36,225 bases of DNA, taken from contig JAQTOX010000012.1 of NCBI GenBank assembly GCA_028713055.1, positions 1-36,225 of the forward strand, read 5' to 3'. Origin of the DNA: Methylococcales bacterium (GTDB lineage: Bacteria; Pseudomonadota; Gammaproteobacteria; Methylococcales; Methylomonadaceae). The notes beneath the pieces are model-generated. The model ran no database searches. It saw nothing but the letters and a program-made list of their open reading frames with translations, and had not been told where the DNA came from. Positions 1-9,521 of the stretch are shown piece after piece (within the stretch, counting starts at the first letter, position 1; every line of letters starts with the position of its first letter). The translations under genes were made by a program, and so were the position numbers.

Positions 1-1132
1 GATAAAGCTGCAACGCTAAACCAAAGAAAAATGAAAAATTGGCTTCCGTTTGATTATAAGGTGTCGCTTTGACCGCTTTAGGCTTTCCAAAATTACCTGA
101 ACCTGCCCAATAACGTGAGTCAAAAGCTGTTTTAACTAAATCGTTATAAGTCGTTTTTAAGCCTTTACCCGATTTCTCTCTAAGATTTGATAATACGCTA
201 TCTTGGGCGTGAATTTCTTGAGTTGCTAATGGTTTGCGTGAAAGTAATTTGCGTCCAAGATCGGGAAATGCGCGTTGCGTACAAGACATTTCAGAATCGT
301 TCAAAGGTGGCGCAACCGCTTGTGACGCAAGCGACGCATTTTCTAAACTTATTTTTTGTTTAACTGTTTTGCCATCTTGCTGGGTAATCCAAATTCCCGC
401 CTTAACATCACGATCGCCAAATGCTGAAACACCGTTGAAATTATTATTAGCACGCCCATCCCAAAAATTACGGAAGTTGAAACCAGCGTTAATAACGCTA
501 GGAGCCTGACGAGCTTGTACTTTTCGAGTGTTTAATGCGCCTGCGTGAAAAATAGCATCTTTTGTTGATACACAGTTGTCTTCGTTACTACCGGTTTGAT
601 TTTCGCCATTCACACGCCGCGAAAATACACCAGCCGATGCGACAACATCATCGCTACTAAATAAAACAGCCGAATCTTTATTTGTTGCGTCTGCCAGTTG
701 ATGAAAAGGAAAATCGCTAGTTTTAAGTGTGTAATTTATGCCGCCCTTTTCATTTGAAGCTGTTTTTTCAAATGTTTTACCTGTTTTTTGCTGATGTAAT
801 AAACCTGGGGATAATTGATTTTGCGTGCGGCTATCTGCGCCGGCATGAAAATGACAAGACGCACACGCGACATCACCACCACTACCAACGGCGGTATCCC
901 AAAACAATGCTTTACCGAGTTGAATTGCAGCGGTTTTATCCACCACAATTGGTGTATCACCATCAAGCAAACCAGGTGTTTGAGGCATTGCTACACCTTG
1001 TAAAGATCGTGGTGTATTGCCATGTGCGCTAACTTCACCCGAAAGAAATAATGTTAGAAAAAAAATTTCCAATGGCAAAGCTAAAACGCCTGAATCTTTA
1101 ATTTTTGTTAAAAATTGGCGATTTCTGTTCAT
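1..1132 (-). CDS. corB: Di-heme cytochrome c peroxidase family protein (CorB/SACCP-like), 3' end cut by window edge
   Basis: Open minus-strand frame from ATG at 1132 to the window edge: MNRNRQFLTKIKDSGVLALPLEIFFLTLFLSGEVSAHGNTPRSLQGVAMPQTPGLLDGDTPIVVDKTAAIQLGKALFWDTAVGSGGDVACASCHFHAG... It contains a CxxCH heme motif and MauG/CCP-like 'LGKALFWD..VGS....CASCH'. Directly downstream of the CorA-like gene. Absent from the ORF track because its stop lies outside the window. Confidence 0.85.
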   Translation of the reverse strand, partial: MNRNRQFLTKIKDSGVLALPLEIFFLTLFLSGEVSAHGNTPRSLQGVAMPQTPGLLDGDTPIVVDKTAAIQLGKALFWDTAVGSGGDVACASCHFHAGADSRTQNQLSPGLLHQQKTGKTFEKTASNEKGGINYTLKTSDFPFHQLADATNKDSAVLFSSDDVVASAGVFSRRVNGENQTGSNEDNCVSTKDAIFHAGALNTRKVQARQAPSVINAGFNFRNFWDGRANNNFNGVSAFGDRDVKAGIWITQQDGKTVKQKISLENASLASQAVAPPLNDSEMSCTQRAFPDLGRKLLSRKPLATQEIHAQDSVLSNLREKSGKGLKTTYNDLVKTAFDSRYWAGSGNFGKPKAVKATPYNQTEANFSFFFGLALQLY

Positions 1133-1224
1133 GAGTGATACCTACTGCGGTTATTTTGAGTTTTTATGCTGCATAAAAAAACATCCGCCGTAATAGTAAA
1201 TTACGGACGGATGTAGGAAGAAAA

Positions 1225-1878
1225 TTATTTAACAGTTACCTTAACATTGACGTTGTGTAACGCTTTGAGAGCTTCTGCATCATCGGTTATGTTAGCATCG
1301 GGATTAAAACCACCAACCACAAACATGTAAGTACCTGCATAAGGTGCTTTAAAAGTCAGTGTTAATTTACCCGCAACATTATCTTTTTTACCTTTCAACG
1401 CCGCATCTGTCACCGTATTTTTGTCTAAGTCATAACCATGCGTGACATATTTCATGATGATGTTACCCAATTTAGTTCCATCGCCTTCGTCCGTCGCACC
1501 GAATTTAGCAAAATTGGCGTTTTGTGGATAAAAGTGATCGACTACATAATTATCTGGTGCGGTATCATTATCACCACGATACCAAACCGTGCTACCTGGA
1601 TGAATTCCTTTATCGGCGGCTGTCATCACAATTGTCACCGTCTGACCTTTTTCAGCCGTGAACGTACCCCAATCAGAGCTATGTGTCCAACCCATATCAC
1701 CAAATGCTGGATCGCTCCAGCCTTTGGCTTTTACTGTAAAAACATCACTGGTAACAACTTTACTGAACGCAGCGATGCCTTCAGGAATTGTTGCGGCATG
1801 ACTCATAGAAACTGCCATCAAACTGGTCGCAACTACAGATGCAAAATGACCTAGAACCTTATTACTAATTTTCATCAT
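1225..1878 (-). CDS. corA: CorA/MopE-like copper-repressible surface copper-binding protein
   Basis: 217 aa with signal peptide (MKISNKVLGHFASVVATSLMAVSMSHA) and 'WSDPAFGDMGWTHSSDWGTFTAEKGQTVTI'. Adjacent to a cytochrome c peroxidase gene, as in methanotroph corA/mopE loci. Not the Mg2+ transporter CorA. Confidence 0.78.
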   Translation of the reverse strand: MMKISNKVLGHFASVVATSLMAVSMSHAATIPEGIAAFSKVVTSDVFTVKAKGWSDPAFGDMGWTHSSDWGTFTAEKGQTVTIVMTAADKGIHPGSTVWYRGDNDTAPDNYVVDHFYPQNANFAKFGATDEGDGTKLGNIIMKYVTHGYDLDKNTVTDAALKGKKDNVAGKLTLTFKAPYAGTYMFVVGGFNPDANITDDAEALKALHNVNVKVTVK

Positions 1879-1944
1879 AAAATGTTTCCTTTAAAAAATA
1901 ACGGGGGACTAATTGAAATAATGTTTAAAAATTTCTAACACAAC

Positions 1945-1991
1945 AAAAAAACATCGTGTTGCCTGTAAGCTTTAGCGAAAGCTGTGCCACG
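1945..1991 (-). promoter_or_regulatory. Leader hairpin plus U-tract upstream of corA (candidate attenuator or 5'UTR element)
   Basis: Minus strand CGTGgcacAGCTTTcgctAAAGCTtacaggcaaCACG followed within 4 nt by TTTTTTT, about 70-110 nt before the corA ATG. Confidence 0.4.
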
Positions 1992-2078
1992 AAAATTAGT
2001 TGTTATTTTTCAAATGATTAAATTTAAAACTACATGATACGAGAAAATGAGGCAGGGGATATGCCATAATAAAAACAA

Positions 2079-2116
2079 GGCATTAAGTGAAATGCCGCAT
2101 TTAATATGCGGCATTT
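2079..2116. terminator. Hairpin terminator between MCP and corA, with an overlapping alternative stem
   Basis: ATGCCGCAT-TTAAT-ATGCGGCAT-TTTT at 2092-2118; GGCATT...AATGCC (2079-2096) shares one arm. Confidence 0.55.
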
Positions 2117-2127
2117 TTAAATGAAAA

Positions 2128-3792
2128 TTAAGCGTGCATTTTGAAATTACCAACAGTTGCTGTCAGATTGCTGGTTTGTTGTTCAAGCGATCTAGCGGCA
2201 GCCGCAGCTTGTTCGACAAGGGTAGCATTTTGTTGCGTAACTTCATCCATGTGCGACAGTGCGCGATTCACTTGCTCAATACTGGCTGATTGCTCGCCTG
2301 AAGCCGATGTGATTTCTGAAATTGTGTTCGTTACGCCCTCAATGGAATTCAAAATTTCTTCCATTGTTTTCCCAGCTTTAGCGACTAAAAGACTGCCATC
2401 TTGTACTTTATCAACAGAATCACTAATTAGACTTTTAATTTCACCTGCGGCAGCAGCAGCACGTTGCGCTAAACTTCGTACTTCAGTGGCAACCACTGCA
2501 AAACCACGCCCTTGTTCACCCGCTCGCGCCGCTTCAACCGCCGCATTTAAAGCGAGAATATTGGTTTGAAACGCAATTCCATCAATCACAGAAATAATAT
2601 CAACAATTTTACGTGACGATTCGTTGATACCTGCCATCGTCATGACCACTTGATCTACCGCTTTAACACCATTACGGGCAATGTTTGAAGAGACGCGTGC
2701 TAATTCATTCGCATGATTCGCACTTCCACTATTTTGCTGTACAGCGTAGGTAAACTCTTCCATATTCGCAGCTGTTTTTCTCAAACTACACGCTTGTTCT
2801 TCGGTACGATTTGATAAATCATTATTTCCCAATGATATTTCTTGAGCGGCGTTGCTGATTATTTCGCTGGAATCTTTAATTTCACCAACCAACATTTTGA
2901 GATTTTCCACCGTACGATTCATACCGAAAAGGACTTCACCAAATGTTCCCGGATAATCTTTATCTGTGCTTTGCGTTAAATCACCTTGTGCAAGAGCTTT
3001 AGAAATTCGCTCAATATCTTTAAAACTACCTTCCAAGGCATCCAATGATAAATTCACATTATTTTTCAAAACGGCAAAATCACCTTGTCCTTGCGCTGTA
3101 ACACGGTGAGTAATGTCACCTTGTGCCACATTACTCATAACTTCGCCAATGCCATCAATCATGGTTTGCATGGTTTGCATCGCTTGCGTAGCGTTACTGA
3201 TAGCCTTAGCGTACTCACCTTCCACGCTAATGTTTATTTTTTTATTAAAATTACCTGCATTCAACGCTGCCATCAATTCGTTAACACCGTTAGTCGTTTC
3301 CGATAGCACTCTCGTTAATGAATTTAAACGTTTCAACGCATGAGCAAAACTGCCATGTAATCCAGCGGGGTAACTTTTACGAGTAAAATCACCATAAGTC
3401 ACATATGCCATTGAGTAGTACATATCGATTTGAGCCGTTTCAACCTGATCCATTAAATCATTTAACTCCCACGCTAAAATTTGCAATGGTGTTTGTTTAC
3501 CTCTAATGTTTGTAATCCGAGGATGAACCTCACCGTTACGCCATTTTTGAGCAGTTTCAACAAGTTGTTTTAATAATTTATTATCGTAATCATGAAATCT
3601 ATACCACGTTAGGCTTGAAGCAATAGCACTGATTGTTAAGTAAGCAAAAACAATCCAGTTATTACTATTCATTAAGCTGTCATTGTGTGTCCAACTATAC
3701 GCTAAGACGCAGCCCCATGTGATGGCTACGGCACTTAACGTGAATTTTTCTTTTATTCTAAAGCGACTGGAGAATATTGATGAGAGCTTCAT
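2128..3792 (-). CDS. Methyl-accepting chemotaxis protein, no periplasmic sensor domain
   Basis: 554 aa; two N-terminal TM segments, HAMP-like repeats and a signalling core ([45 protein letters not shown]). Confidence 0.93.
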   Translation of the reverse strand: MKLSSIFSSRFRIKEKFTLSAVAITWGCVLAYSWTHNDSLMNSNNWIVFAYLTISAIASSLTWYRFHDYDNKLLKQLVETAQKWRNGEVHPRITNIRGKQTPLQILAWELNDLMDQVETAQIDMYYSMAYVTYGDFTRKSYPAGLHGSFAHALKRLNSLTRVLSETTNGVNELMAALNAGNFNKKINISVEGEYAKAISNATQAMQTMQTMIDGIGEVMSNVAQGDITHRVTAQGQGDFAVLKNNVNLSLDALEGSFKDIERISKALAQGDLTQSTDKDYPGTFGEVLFGMNRTVENLKMLVGEIKDSSEIISNAAQEISLGNNDLSNRTEEQACSLRKTAANMEEFTYAVQQNSGSANHANELARVSSNIARNGVKAVDQVVMTMAGINESSRKIVDIISVIDGIAFQTNILALNAAVEAARAGEQGRGFAVVATEVRSLAQRAAAAAGEIKSLISDSVDKVQDGSLLVAKAGKTMEEILNSIEGVTNTISEITSASGEQSASIEQVNRALSHMDEVTQQNATLVEQAAAAARSLEQQTSNLTATVGNFKMHA

Positions 3793-4288
3793 AAGTAACG
3801 CCTTTTTCCTCTAATAATTTACCTAAAATTGCACCGGAAGCTGCCATCGCATCCTTTGTTCCCGCTTTTTTTTCAGCATCTAACATTGTTTTGTATACGT
3901 CAGTAACAATTGGAATTGCCTTGGGATTTGGCATTCGACGCACTGAGCTATAACCAATTTTTTTATTATTTTTATCCAAAATTGGCGCAACGTGCGTAAA
4001 CACCCAATAGAAACCGCCATCTTTCGACATATTTTTTACATAGGCAAAAATTTCTTTATCTTCAGCTAAATAATCCCACAATAATTTAAAAACTACTCGC
4101 GGCATATCGGGATGACGAACAATGTTGTGCTGAACGCCGAGTAATTCATGCTCTTCATAACCAGAAAACTCAATGAAGATTTCATTACCGTAAATAATAC
4201 GTCCAGTTAAATCGGTTTTCGACACAATAAAATCGTTTTCTCGCATAAAACGTTCTTTGCTGGTCGGTATAATGTCTTTTTTTTTCAT
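3758..4288 (-). CDS. PAS-domain sensor protein (Aer N-terminal-like)
   Basis: 176 aa; '[55 protein letters not shown]...[17 protein letters not shown]' is the Aer-type PAS pattern. Overlaps the MCP start by 35 nt. Confidence 0.85.
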   Translation of the reverse strand: MKKKDIIPTSKERFMRENDFIVSKTDLTGRIIYGNEIFIEFSGYEEHELLGVQHNIVRHPDMPRVVFKLLWDYLAEDKEIFAYVKNMSKDGGFYWVFTHVAPILDKNNKKIGYSSVRRMPNPKAIPIVTDVYKTMLDAEKKAGTKDAMAASGAILGKLLEEKGVTYEALINILQSL

Positions 4289-4369
4289 AAATTAAACCTG
4301 CTTTTATAATTTTTTGATGTTTATTGAGCGTTATAATGTTTCCGATTATGACATAATTTTTTTATTTGA

Positions 4370-5062
4370 ATGAATATGGCACTTTCTAAAACTACTCGAT
4401 TACAGTATTTAAATGCACTGGGTATTACCGTTTGGCAATCACGTTTCATGCCGGAATCACTCGCACCACCTATCGAATCTGCTCAAATTATAGCGACTAA
4501 AATTCCACTTATTGATTCATGGGAACATTTACGAGCCGATGTTACTTCATGTCAGCTATGCAGTTTATGTACCACTCGCACGCAAACTGTGTTCGGTGAC
4601 GGTAATTTAAATGCCGAGTGGCTGTTTATCGGCGAAGCACCTGGAGAACACGAAGATAAACAGGGTAAACCTTTCGTCGGCGAGGCAGGAAAATTACTGA
4701 CTGAAATGTTACGCGCCATGCGATTGACACGCGAGGAAATTTTTATCACGAACATTTTGAAATGCCGTCCGCCGTTAAATCGTGATCCACATAGTGATGA
4801 AATTCGCCAATGCCACACTTATTTACAGCAGCAAATCGCGTTGATTCAACCCAAAATTATTATTGCCGTCGGGCGTATTGCTGCACAAACCTTGTTGGGA
4901 ACGCATGAAACAATTGGAAAGTTGCGTGGCAAAGTACATAGCATTGAAAATGTACCGCTAATCGCCATTTATCATCCTGCATATTTGTTACGTTCACTCA
5001 TTGAAAAACGCAAAGCGTGGCAAGATTTACAATTTGCGTTACAAACGTTTAAAAGCCTTTGA
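4370..5062 (+). CDS. Uracil-DNA glycosylase, family 4 (Fe-S)
   Basis: CQLCSLCTTRTQTVFGDGN...LFIGEAPGEHEDKQGKPFVGEAGKLL...NILKCRPPLNRDP...IIAVGRIAAQTLL...IYHPAYLLR. Confidence 0.92.
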   Translation: MNMALSKTTRLQYLNALGITVWQSRFMPESLAPPIESAQIIATKIPLIDSWEHLRADVTSCQLCSLCTTRTQTVFGDGNLNAEWLFIGEAPGEHEDKQGKPFVGEAGKLLTEMLRAMRLTREEIFITNILKCRPPLNRDPHSDEIRQCHTYLQQQIALIQPKIIIAVGRIAAQTLLGTHETIGKLRGKVHSIENVPLIAIYHPAYLLRSLIEKRKAWQDLQFALQTFKSL

Positions 5063-5071
5063 GAATTTAAA

Positions 5072-5611
5072 ATGCGTGGATTACTTGACCGATTAAAAGA
5101 TTTTTTAATTTATGATGCCGATGTGGAGTTTTATGCCAAAGTTTTTCCTGATTCTGTGGGGCGCAAAGAATTGATGCGTTTACGAAAAATGAACCGTTCC
5201 GATTTAACGCAAGTCGTCGCTATTGAAAAATCTAGCTACAATTTTCCGTGGGGAGAAGATATTTTCCGAGATTGCTTAAATACTCGTTATGACTGCTGGG
5301 TGTGTGAACTTGGCGACGATGTTTTGGGTTATGGCATCATGTCGATGGCAGTCGGTGAAGCACACATTTTGAATTTATGTGTGTCACCGAAAGAACAAAA
5401 ACAAGGTATCGGACGTAAAATCCTAGAACATTTAATTTCCATCGCAAAAACCGATGCGGAACAAATGTTTTTGGAAGTGCGTCCGTCGAATATCCACGCG
5501 ATTGCGTTGTATGATTCGATTGGTTTTAACGAAATCGGCGTACGTAAAGGTTATTACGAAGCCGTACATGGACGTGAAGATGCGCTGATGTTTGCATTAG
5601 AATTACTTTGA
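5072..5611 (+). CDS. rimI: Ribosomal-protein-alanine N-acetyltransferase
   Basis: GNAT fold: [22 protein letters not shown]...[24 protein letters not shown]...[31 protein letters not shown]. Confidence 0.9.
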   Translation: MRGLLDRLKDFLIYDADVEFYAKVFPDSVGRKELMRLRKMNRSDLTQVVAIEKSSYNFPWGEDIFRDCLNTRYDCWVCELGDDVLGYGIMSMAVGEAHILNLCVSPKEQKQGIGRKILEHLISIAKTDAEQMFLEVRPSNIHAIALYDSIGFNEIGVRKGYYEAVHGREDALMFALELL

Positions 5612-6343
5612 AGTTTGTTTTTCGACGTTAAAATATGGCGGCATTTCGTGAACGTAAGCCAGATACATTGCATCCGCCATTGACCATAAAACGTCGAGTT
5701 TGAATTTCAAAATATCGACCATGCGATTTTGCTGTTCACGGGTTTTATACCAATCGAGCGTAATTTCTAAACCATGTTCAACATCACGCCGTGCTTCGGT
5801 TAAACGTTTTCTAAAATACGCATAACCTTCTGGTTCAACCCACGGATAATGTGTAGGCCAATTATCTAGCCGTTGTTGATGAATTTTCGGTGCGAATAAT
5901 TCGGTTAAAGATGAACTCGCCGCTTCGTGCCATTCAGCACGACGCGCGAAATTCACATATGCATCAACAGCAAAACGCACTGCGGGCAAAACGTGTTTTA
6001 ACGAAGTAATTTCTTCACGAGTCAACCCCACCGCGATACCTAATTGTATCCATGCTTCAATGCCGCCTACGTCACCAGGATGACCATCGTGATCTAAAAT
6101 GCGTTGCGTCCACTTCGCTCGCGTTTCACGATCGGGGCAGTTTGCCAAAATGTTGGCATCTTTAATCGGAATACACACTTGATAATAAAACCGATTCGCT
6201 ACCCAACCTTGCAATTGCGCTTTAGTTAACTTCCCTTCGTTCATCAAAACATGATACGGGTGATGAATGTGATAAAGGTTTTCCATACTGCGTAAACGTG
6301 TTTCGAATTCTTCGCGTGTCCAAGGGGTATGTTCTGTGGTCAT
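5603..6343 (-). CDS. pqqC: Pyrroloquinoline-quinone synthase PqqC
   Basis: 246 aa; [64 protein letters not shown]. Confidence 0.97.
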   Translation of the reverse strand: MTTEHTPWTREEFETRLRSMENLYHIHHPYHVLMNEGKLTKAQLQGWVANRFYYQVCIPIKDANILANCPDRETRAKWTQRILDHDGHPGDVGGIEAWIQLGIAVGLTREEITSLKHVLPAVRFAVDAYVNFARRAEWHEAASSSLTELFAPKIHQQRLDNWPTHYPWVEPEGYAYFRKRLTEARRDVEHGLEITLDWYKTREQQNRMVDILKFKLDVLWSMADAMYLAYVHEMPPYFNVEKQTSK

Positions 6344-6365
6344 GTTTGTTTTCTCCGTATTAAAT

Positions 6366-6968
6366 TTAAAAAATAACGTCTTCGTAAATGTCGGCGACAG
6401 TCAAAACTGCCTGATAATTTTCGCATTCAATAGTAAGTATTTCGCCATCTTCTAATTCGGCATAAAACCACTCGCCTGCGTCATTGCGAACAAAATAATC
6501 GACTTTCTGTTGTAGTGAATCGACCAGCAAGTAATAACGCAAACTGGAAATTTTTTGATAAGTTTCCCATTTTTCACGACGATCAATTTTTGCCGTACTT
6601 TTCGATAACACTTCGGCAATGAAACAGGGTTTTTCTTTATAAAACCTATCATTGTCATCACTTGAACATCCCAATATAACATCAGGGTAGTAATACAAAT
6701 CACCATATTCAGCGCGAAATTTCATATCACTTGCAAAAACTTTACACTTTCCACTTTTGCCACGAGATGCTGCGCGTAAATGAAAAAATAAATTCCCCGT
6801 GATTAAATTATGCTGTTCACTCGCGCCTGCCATTGCTTGAATTTCACCGTCATCATTCTCTAGCGCGTAAATTTCACCATTAACATATTCATGTTTAATA
6901 TCGCTGGCTTCTTCGAGAGCTAAATACTCTTGTTCGGTTATACGTCGTTTTTTTTGTAACGCGCTCAT
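6366..6968 (-). CDS. Uma2 family endonuclease-like protein (DUF820)
   Basis: [36 protein letters not shown]...[13 protein letters not shown]...[12 protein letters not shown]...[37 protein letters not shown]. Confidence 0.92.
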   Translation of the reverse strand: MSALQKKRRITEQEYLALEEASDIKHEYVNGEIYALENDDGEIQAMAGASEQHNLITGNLFFHLRAASRGKSGKCKVFASDMKFRAEYGDLYYYPDVILGCSSDDNDRFYKEKPCFIAEVLSKSTAKIDRREKWETYQKISSLRYYLLVDSLQQKVDYFVRNDAGEWFYAELEDGEILTIECENYQAVLTVADIYEDVIF

Positions 6969-6979
6969 TTTAAAATCTC

Positions 6980-7891
6980 CTACAACTCGATTTCTAACCC
7001 ATCGTAAGCGACTTCAATCCCTGCCGTATCAAGTATTCTACGCTCTGGCGAATCGTTATCTAAAATGGGATTAGTGTTGTTGATGTGAATTAAAATTTTT
7101 CGCGCGTTATTTACGCCATTCAACACGTCAATCATGCCGCCCGTTCCAGATTGTGGCAAATGTCCAATTTCACGCGCTTTTTTGTGACTAATTCCTTGTG
7201 TGACCATTTCTTCATCCGTCCAAAACGTACCGTCCACCAGTAAACAATCGACACTTTGCAATGCGTTCATAACGTGCGGTTCGATTTCGCCCAAACCTGG
7301 CGAATAAAAGACTTTTTTACCGGTTGAAATTTGCTCAATAATCACGCCGATATTGTCACCATCGTGTGGATTATTACGATGTGGTGAATAGGGTGGAGCT
7401 TTGCTTTTCAAGGCTTGCGTATAAAAACGTAAATCAGCAATCGCTGGAATAGTAAAACTGCTGCCATCGACAGGAATATCATGATGATTCACAGTGCAAT
7501 AATCTTTTAACATCGTAAACAATGGAAAACCTGTTGTTAAATCTTGTTTCACCATTTCGGTGCAATAAATATCAAGCGGTTTACCTTCACGCAACATCAA
7601 TAATCCCGTGGTGTGGTCAATTTGACTGTCAATCAACATCACGGCTTTGATGCCAGTATCACGAATGCCGTTTTGCGGTTGAATCGCGGGGAACGCTTCT
7701 AATTGAGCGCGAATATCGGGTGACGCATTAAACAGCAGCCAATTTTTATCGTCCGTACTGATTGCGATAGATGATTGTGTCCGCGTTGTACCGTTCATTT
7801 CACCACGTCGAATACGATGACAATTGTGGCAATTACAATTCCATTGAGGAAAACCACCGCCTGCTGCTGAACCTAACACTCTAATTTTCAT
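6980..7891 (-). CDS. pqqB: PQQ biosynthesis protein PqqB
   Basis: 303 aa; [24 protein letters not shown]...TQSSIAIS...NASPDIRAQ...[13 protein letters not shown]. Confidence 0.97.
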   Translation of the reverse strand: MKIRVLGSAAGGGFPQWNCNCHNCHRIRRGEMNGTTRTQSSIAISTDDKNWLLFNASPDIRAQLEAFPAIQPQNGIRDTGIKAVMLIDSQIDHTTGLLMLREGKPLDIYCTEMVKQDLTTGFPLFTMLKDYCTVNHHDIPVDGSSFTIPAIADLRFYTQALKSKAPPYSPHRNNPHDGDNIGVIIEQISTGKKVFYSPGLGEIEPHVMNALQSVDCLLVDGTFWTDEEMVTQGISHKKAREIGHLPQSGTGGMIDVLNGVNNARKILIHINNTNPILDNDSPERRILDTAGIEVAYDGLEIEL

Positions 7892-7928
7892 TACTTTAAC
7901 CTTGTTTAAAATTAAAAAATAAAACTCG

Positions 7929-7957
7929 AAAAAAAAGGGGCAATCAGCCCCTTTTTT
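7929..7957 (-). terminator. Near-perfect palindromic terminator/attenuator between pqqA and pqqB
   Basis: AAAAAAGGGG-CAATCAG-CCCCTTTTTT at 7931-7957; U-tract on both strands. Confidence 0.75.
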
Positions 7958-7977
7958 CTATTCTAAAACGTTAATTA

Positions 7978-8058
7978 TTAACGGTTGTAAATGTACATTG
8001 TAACTTCAAAACCGAAACGTAAATCTGTGTAACGTGGTGTTTCCCATTTCATAATCAT
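7978..8058 (-). CDS. pqqA: PQQ precursor peptide PqqA (26 aa; alternative start at 8052)
   Basis: Minus-strand read MIMKWETPRYTDLRFGFEVTMYIYNR*, with the PqqA E-V-T-M-Y core (Glu and Tyr spaced by 3) and GAGGTC ribosome-binding site upstream. Below the ORF-track cutoff. Confidence 0.95.
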   Translation of the reverse strand: MIMKWETPRYTDLRFGFEVTMYIYNR

Positions 8059-8196
8059 GACCTCCGAAAGTTTTTATAATGTAGTTTTTAGCTCTTAAAA
8101 TCTAAGCTGGCGGCATTGTAAAAGGAATTATTTCTTTACGCAACATTCACCAAATTTAGTTAAAAAATAAGTATTTGAACTAATAGTTTGAAAATG

Positions 8197-8243
8197 AAAA
8201 AGACCCAAACCACAAAGCAATTAAAAACTTTGCAATTTGAGCC
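8197..8243 (-). terminator. Rho-independent terminator downstream of serine-glyoxylate aminotransferase
   Basis: Minus strand GGCTCAAA...CAAAG...CTTTG...TTTGGGTC + TTTTT. Confidence 0.6.
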
Positions 8244-8265
8244 TTTGAGTTAGTTTTTAAAAAAC

Positions 8266-9435
8266 TTACTTCGCTGCTGTTGAACGATAATACTCAATCG
8301 CCGCGCCAACACCGCTACCTGCTTTAATGTCGAAACCACAATCTAACATTGCCATTTCAGCACCAGCGATTGCGCCGAGCATTGAAACGTCGTTCATATC
8401 GCCCATGTGACCGATACGGAACACTTTGCCCATCACTTCAGATAAACCGCCACCAAGTGAAATGTTGTAACGATTAAACGCCACACCAATCACTTCACGC
8501 GCATCTTTATCCGCTGGAACAACCACTGCTGTGACAGTGTTTGAATGGAATCCGTCTTGAGCGCAAGTTGTTAAACCCCATGCTGCAATTGCACGACGTA
8601 CACCTTCGCCTAAACGGAAATGACGAGCGTAAACATTTTCCAAACCTTCAGCAAACAATAAATCCAACGATTTACGTAACCCGTACAAAATCGGCAAATT
8701 GGGTGTGTAAGGCGTGTAGCCTGTCGCGTTGTTAGTAATTTGGTCTTTTAAATCTAAGAAACAACGCGGATAAGTTGATGTTTCAACTGCTTTTAACGCT
8801 TTCGCACTAAAACCTAAGAACGCGCCACCCGCTGGCAACATGAAACCTTTTTGTGAACCGCTGATAAGCGCGTCAACTCCCCATTCATCCATTTTGAATT
8901 CAATGCTGGCGATTGAACTTACGCCGTCAACAAACATGAAAGCTGGGTGATTTGCTGCGTCCATCGCTTTGCGAACGCCAGCGATGTCAGACGTTACACC
9001 GGTTGATGTTTCGTTATGCGTGGCTAAAACAGCTTTGATTTCGTGATTTGTATCTTCTTTTAAACGCGCTTCTAATTTATCCAATGGAACGCCTTTGCCC
9101 CATTGTTCTTCGTGAAGTTCAACGTCAAAACCTAAGCGTGTTGCCATATTCGCCCACAAATGCGCGAATTGTCCAAAACGATAAATCAAAACTTTATCAC
9201 CAGGATTTAAAACGTTCGTTAACGCTACTTCCCAACCTGCTGTGCCTGTTGCTGGGAAAATAAACGCTTGCCCAGTCGTTGTGCCAAACACTTTTTTCAA
9301 ATCTTCAAGCAAGGGTGCAAATAATTTTGGAAATACGGGTGAACGGTGATCTTCCATCGGAATGTGCATTGCGTTTAAAACTTCGTTAGGCACATTTGTT
9401 GGACCTGGGATATAAAGGTGATTACGACCTGCCAT
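8266..9435 (-). CDS. sgaA: Serine-glyoxylate aminotransferase
   Basis: MAGRNHLYIPGPTNVPNEVLNAMHIPMEDHRSPVFP...FPATGTAGWEVALTNVLNPGDKVL...SGSQKGFMLPAGGAFLGFS. Internal start at 9435 preferred over the track start because of an upstream AAGAGAG. Confidence 0.95.
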   Translation of the reverse strand: MAGRNHLYIPGPTNVPNEVLNAMHIPMEDHRSPVFPKLFAPLLEDLKKVFGTTTGQAFIFPATGTAGWEVALTNVLNPGDKVLIYRFGQFAHLWANMATRLGFDVELHEEQWGKGVPLDKLEARLKEDTNHEIKAVLATHNETSTGVTSDIAGVRKAMDAANHPAFMFVDGVSSIASIEFKMDEWGVDALISGSQKGFMLPAGGAFLGFSAKALKAVETSTYPRCFLDLKDQITNNATGYTPYTPNLPILYGLRKSLDLLFAEGLENVYARHFRLGEGVRRAIAAWGLTTCAQDGFHSNTVTAVVVPADKDAREVIGVAFNRYNISLGGGLSEVMGKVFRIGHMGDMNDVSMLGAIAGAEMAMLDCGFDIKAGSGVGAAIEYYRSTAAK

Positions 9436-9521
9436 GATTTTCTCTCTTATTTGGTTGAGGGTTAAAAACCCGCAATCATGACATAGCCATAACCTATTCA
9501 GCAACCATTTAACGGGTTTAA

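Noticed and set aside
727-1032. ORFs at 727-1032, 815-1003 (+) and 736-966 (-)
   Set aside because: They overlap the corB frame, which has an uninterrupted open reading frame, signal sequence and heme motif; these are shadow ORFs.
1955-1991. corA leader hairpin as a known riboswitch (e.g. c-di-GMP-I)
   Set aside because: Does not match the conserved core of the riboswitch classes I could recall; kept only as an unassigned leader structure.
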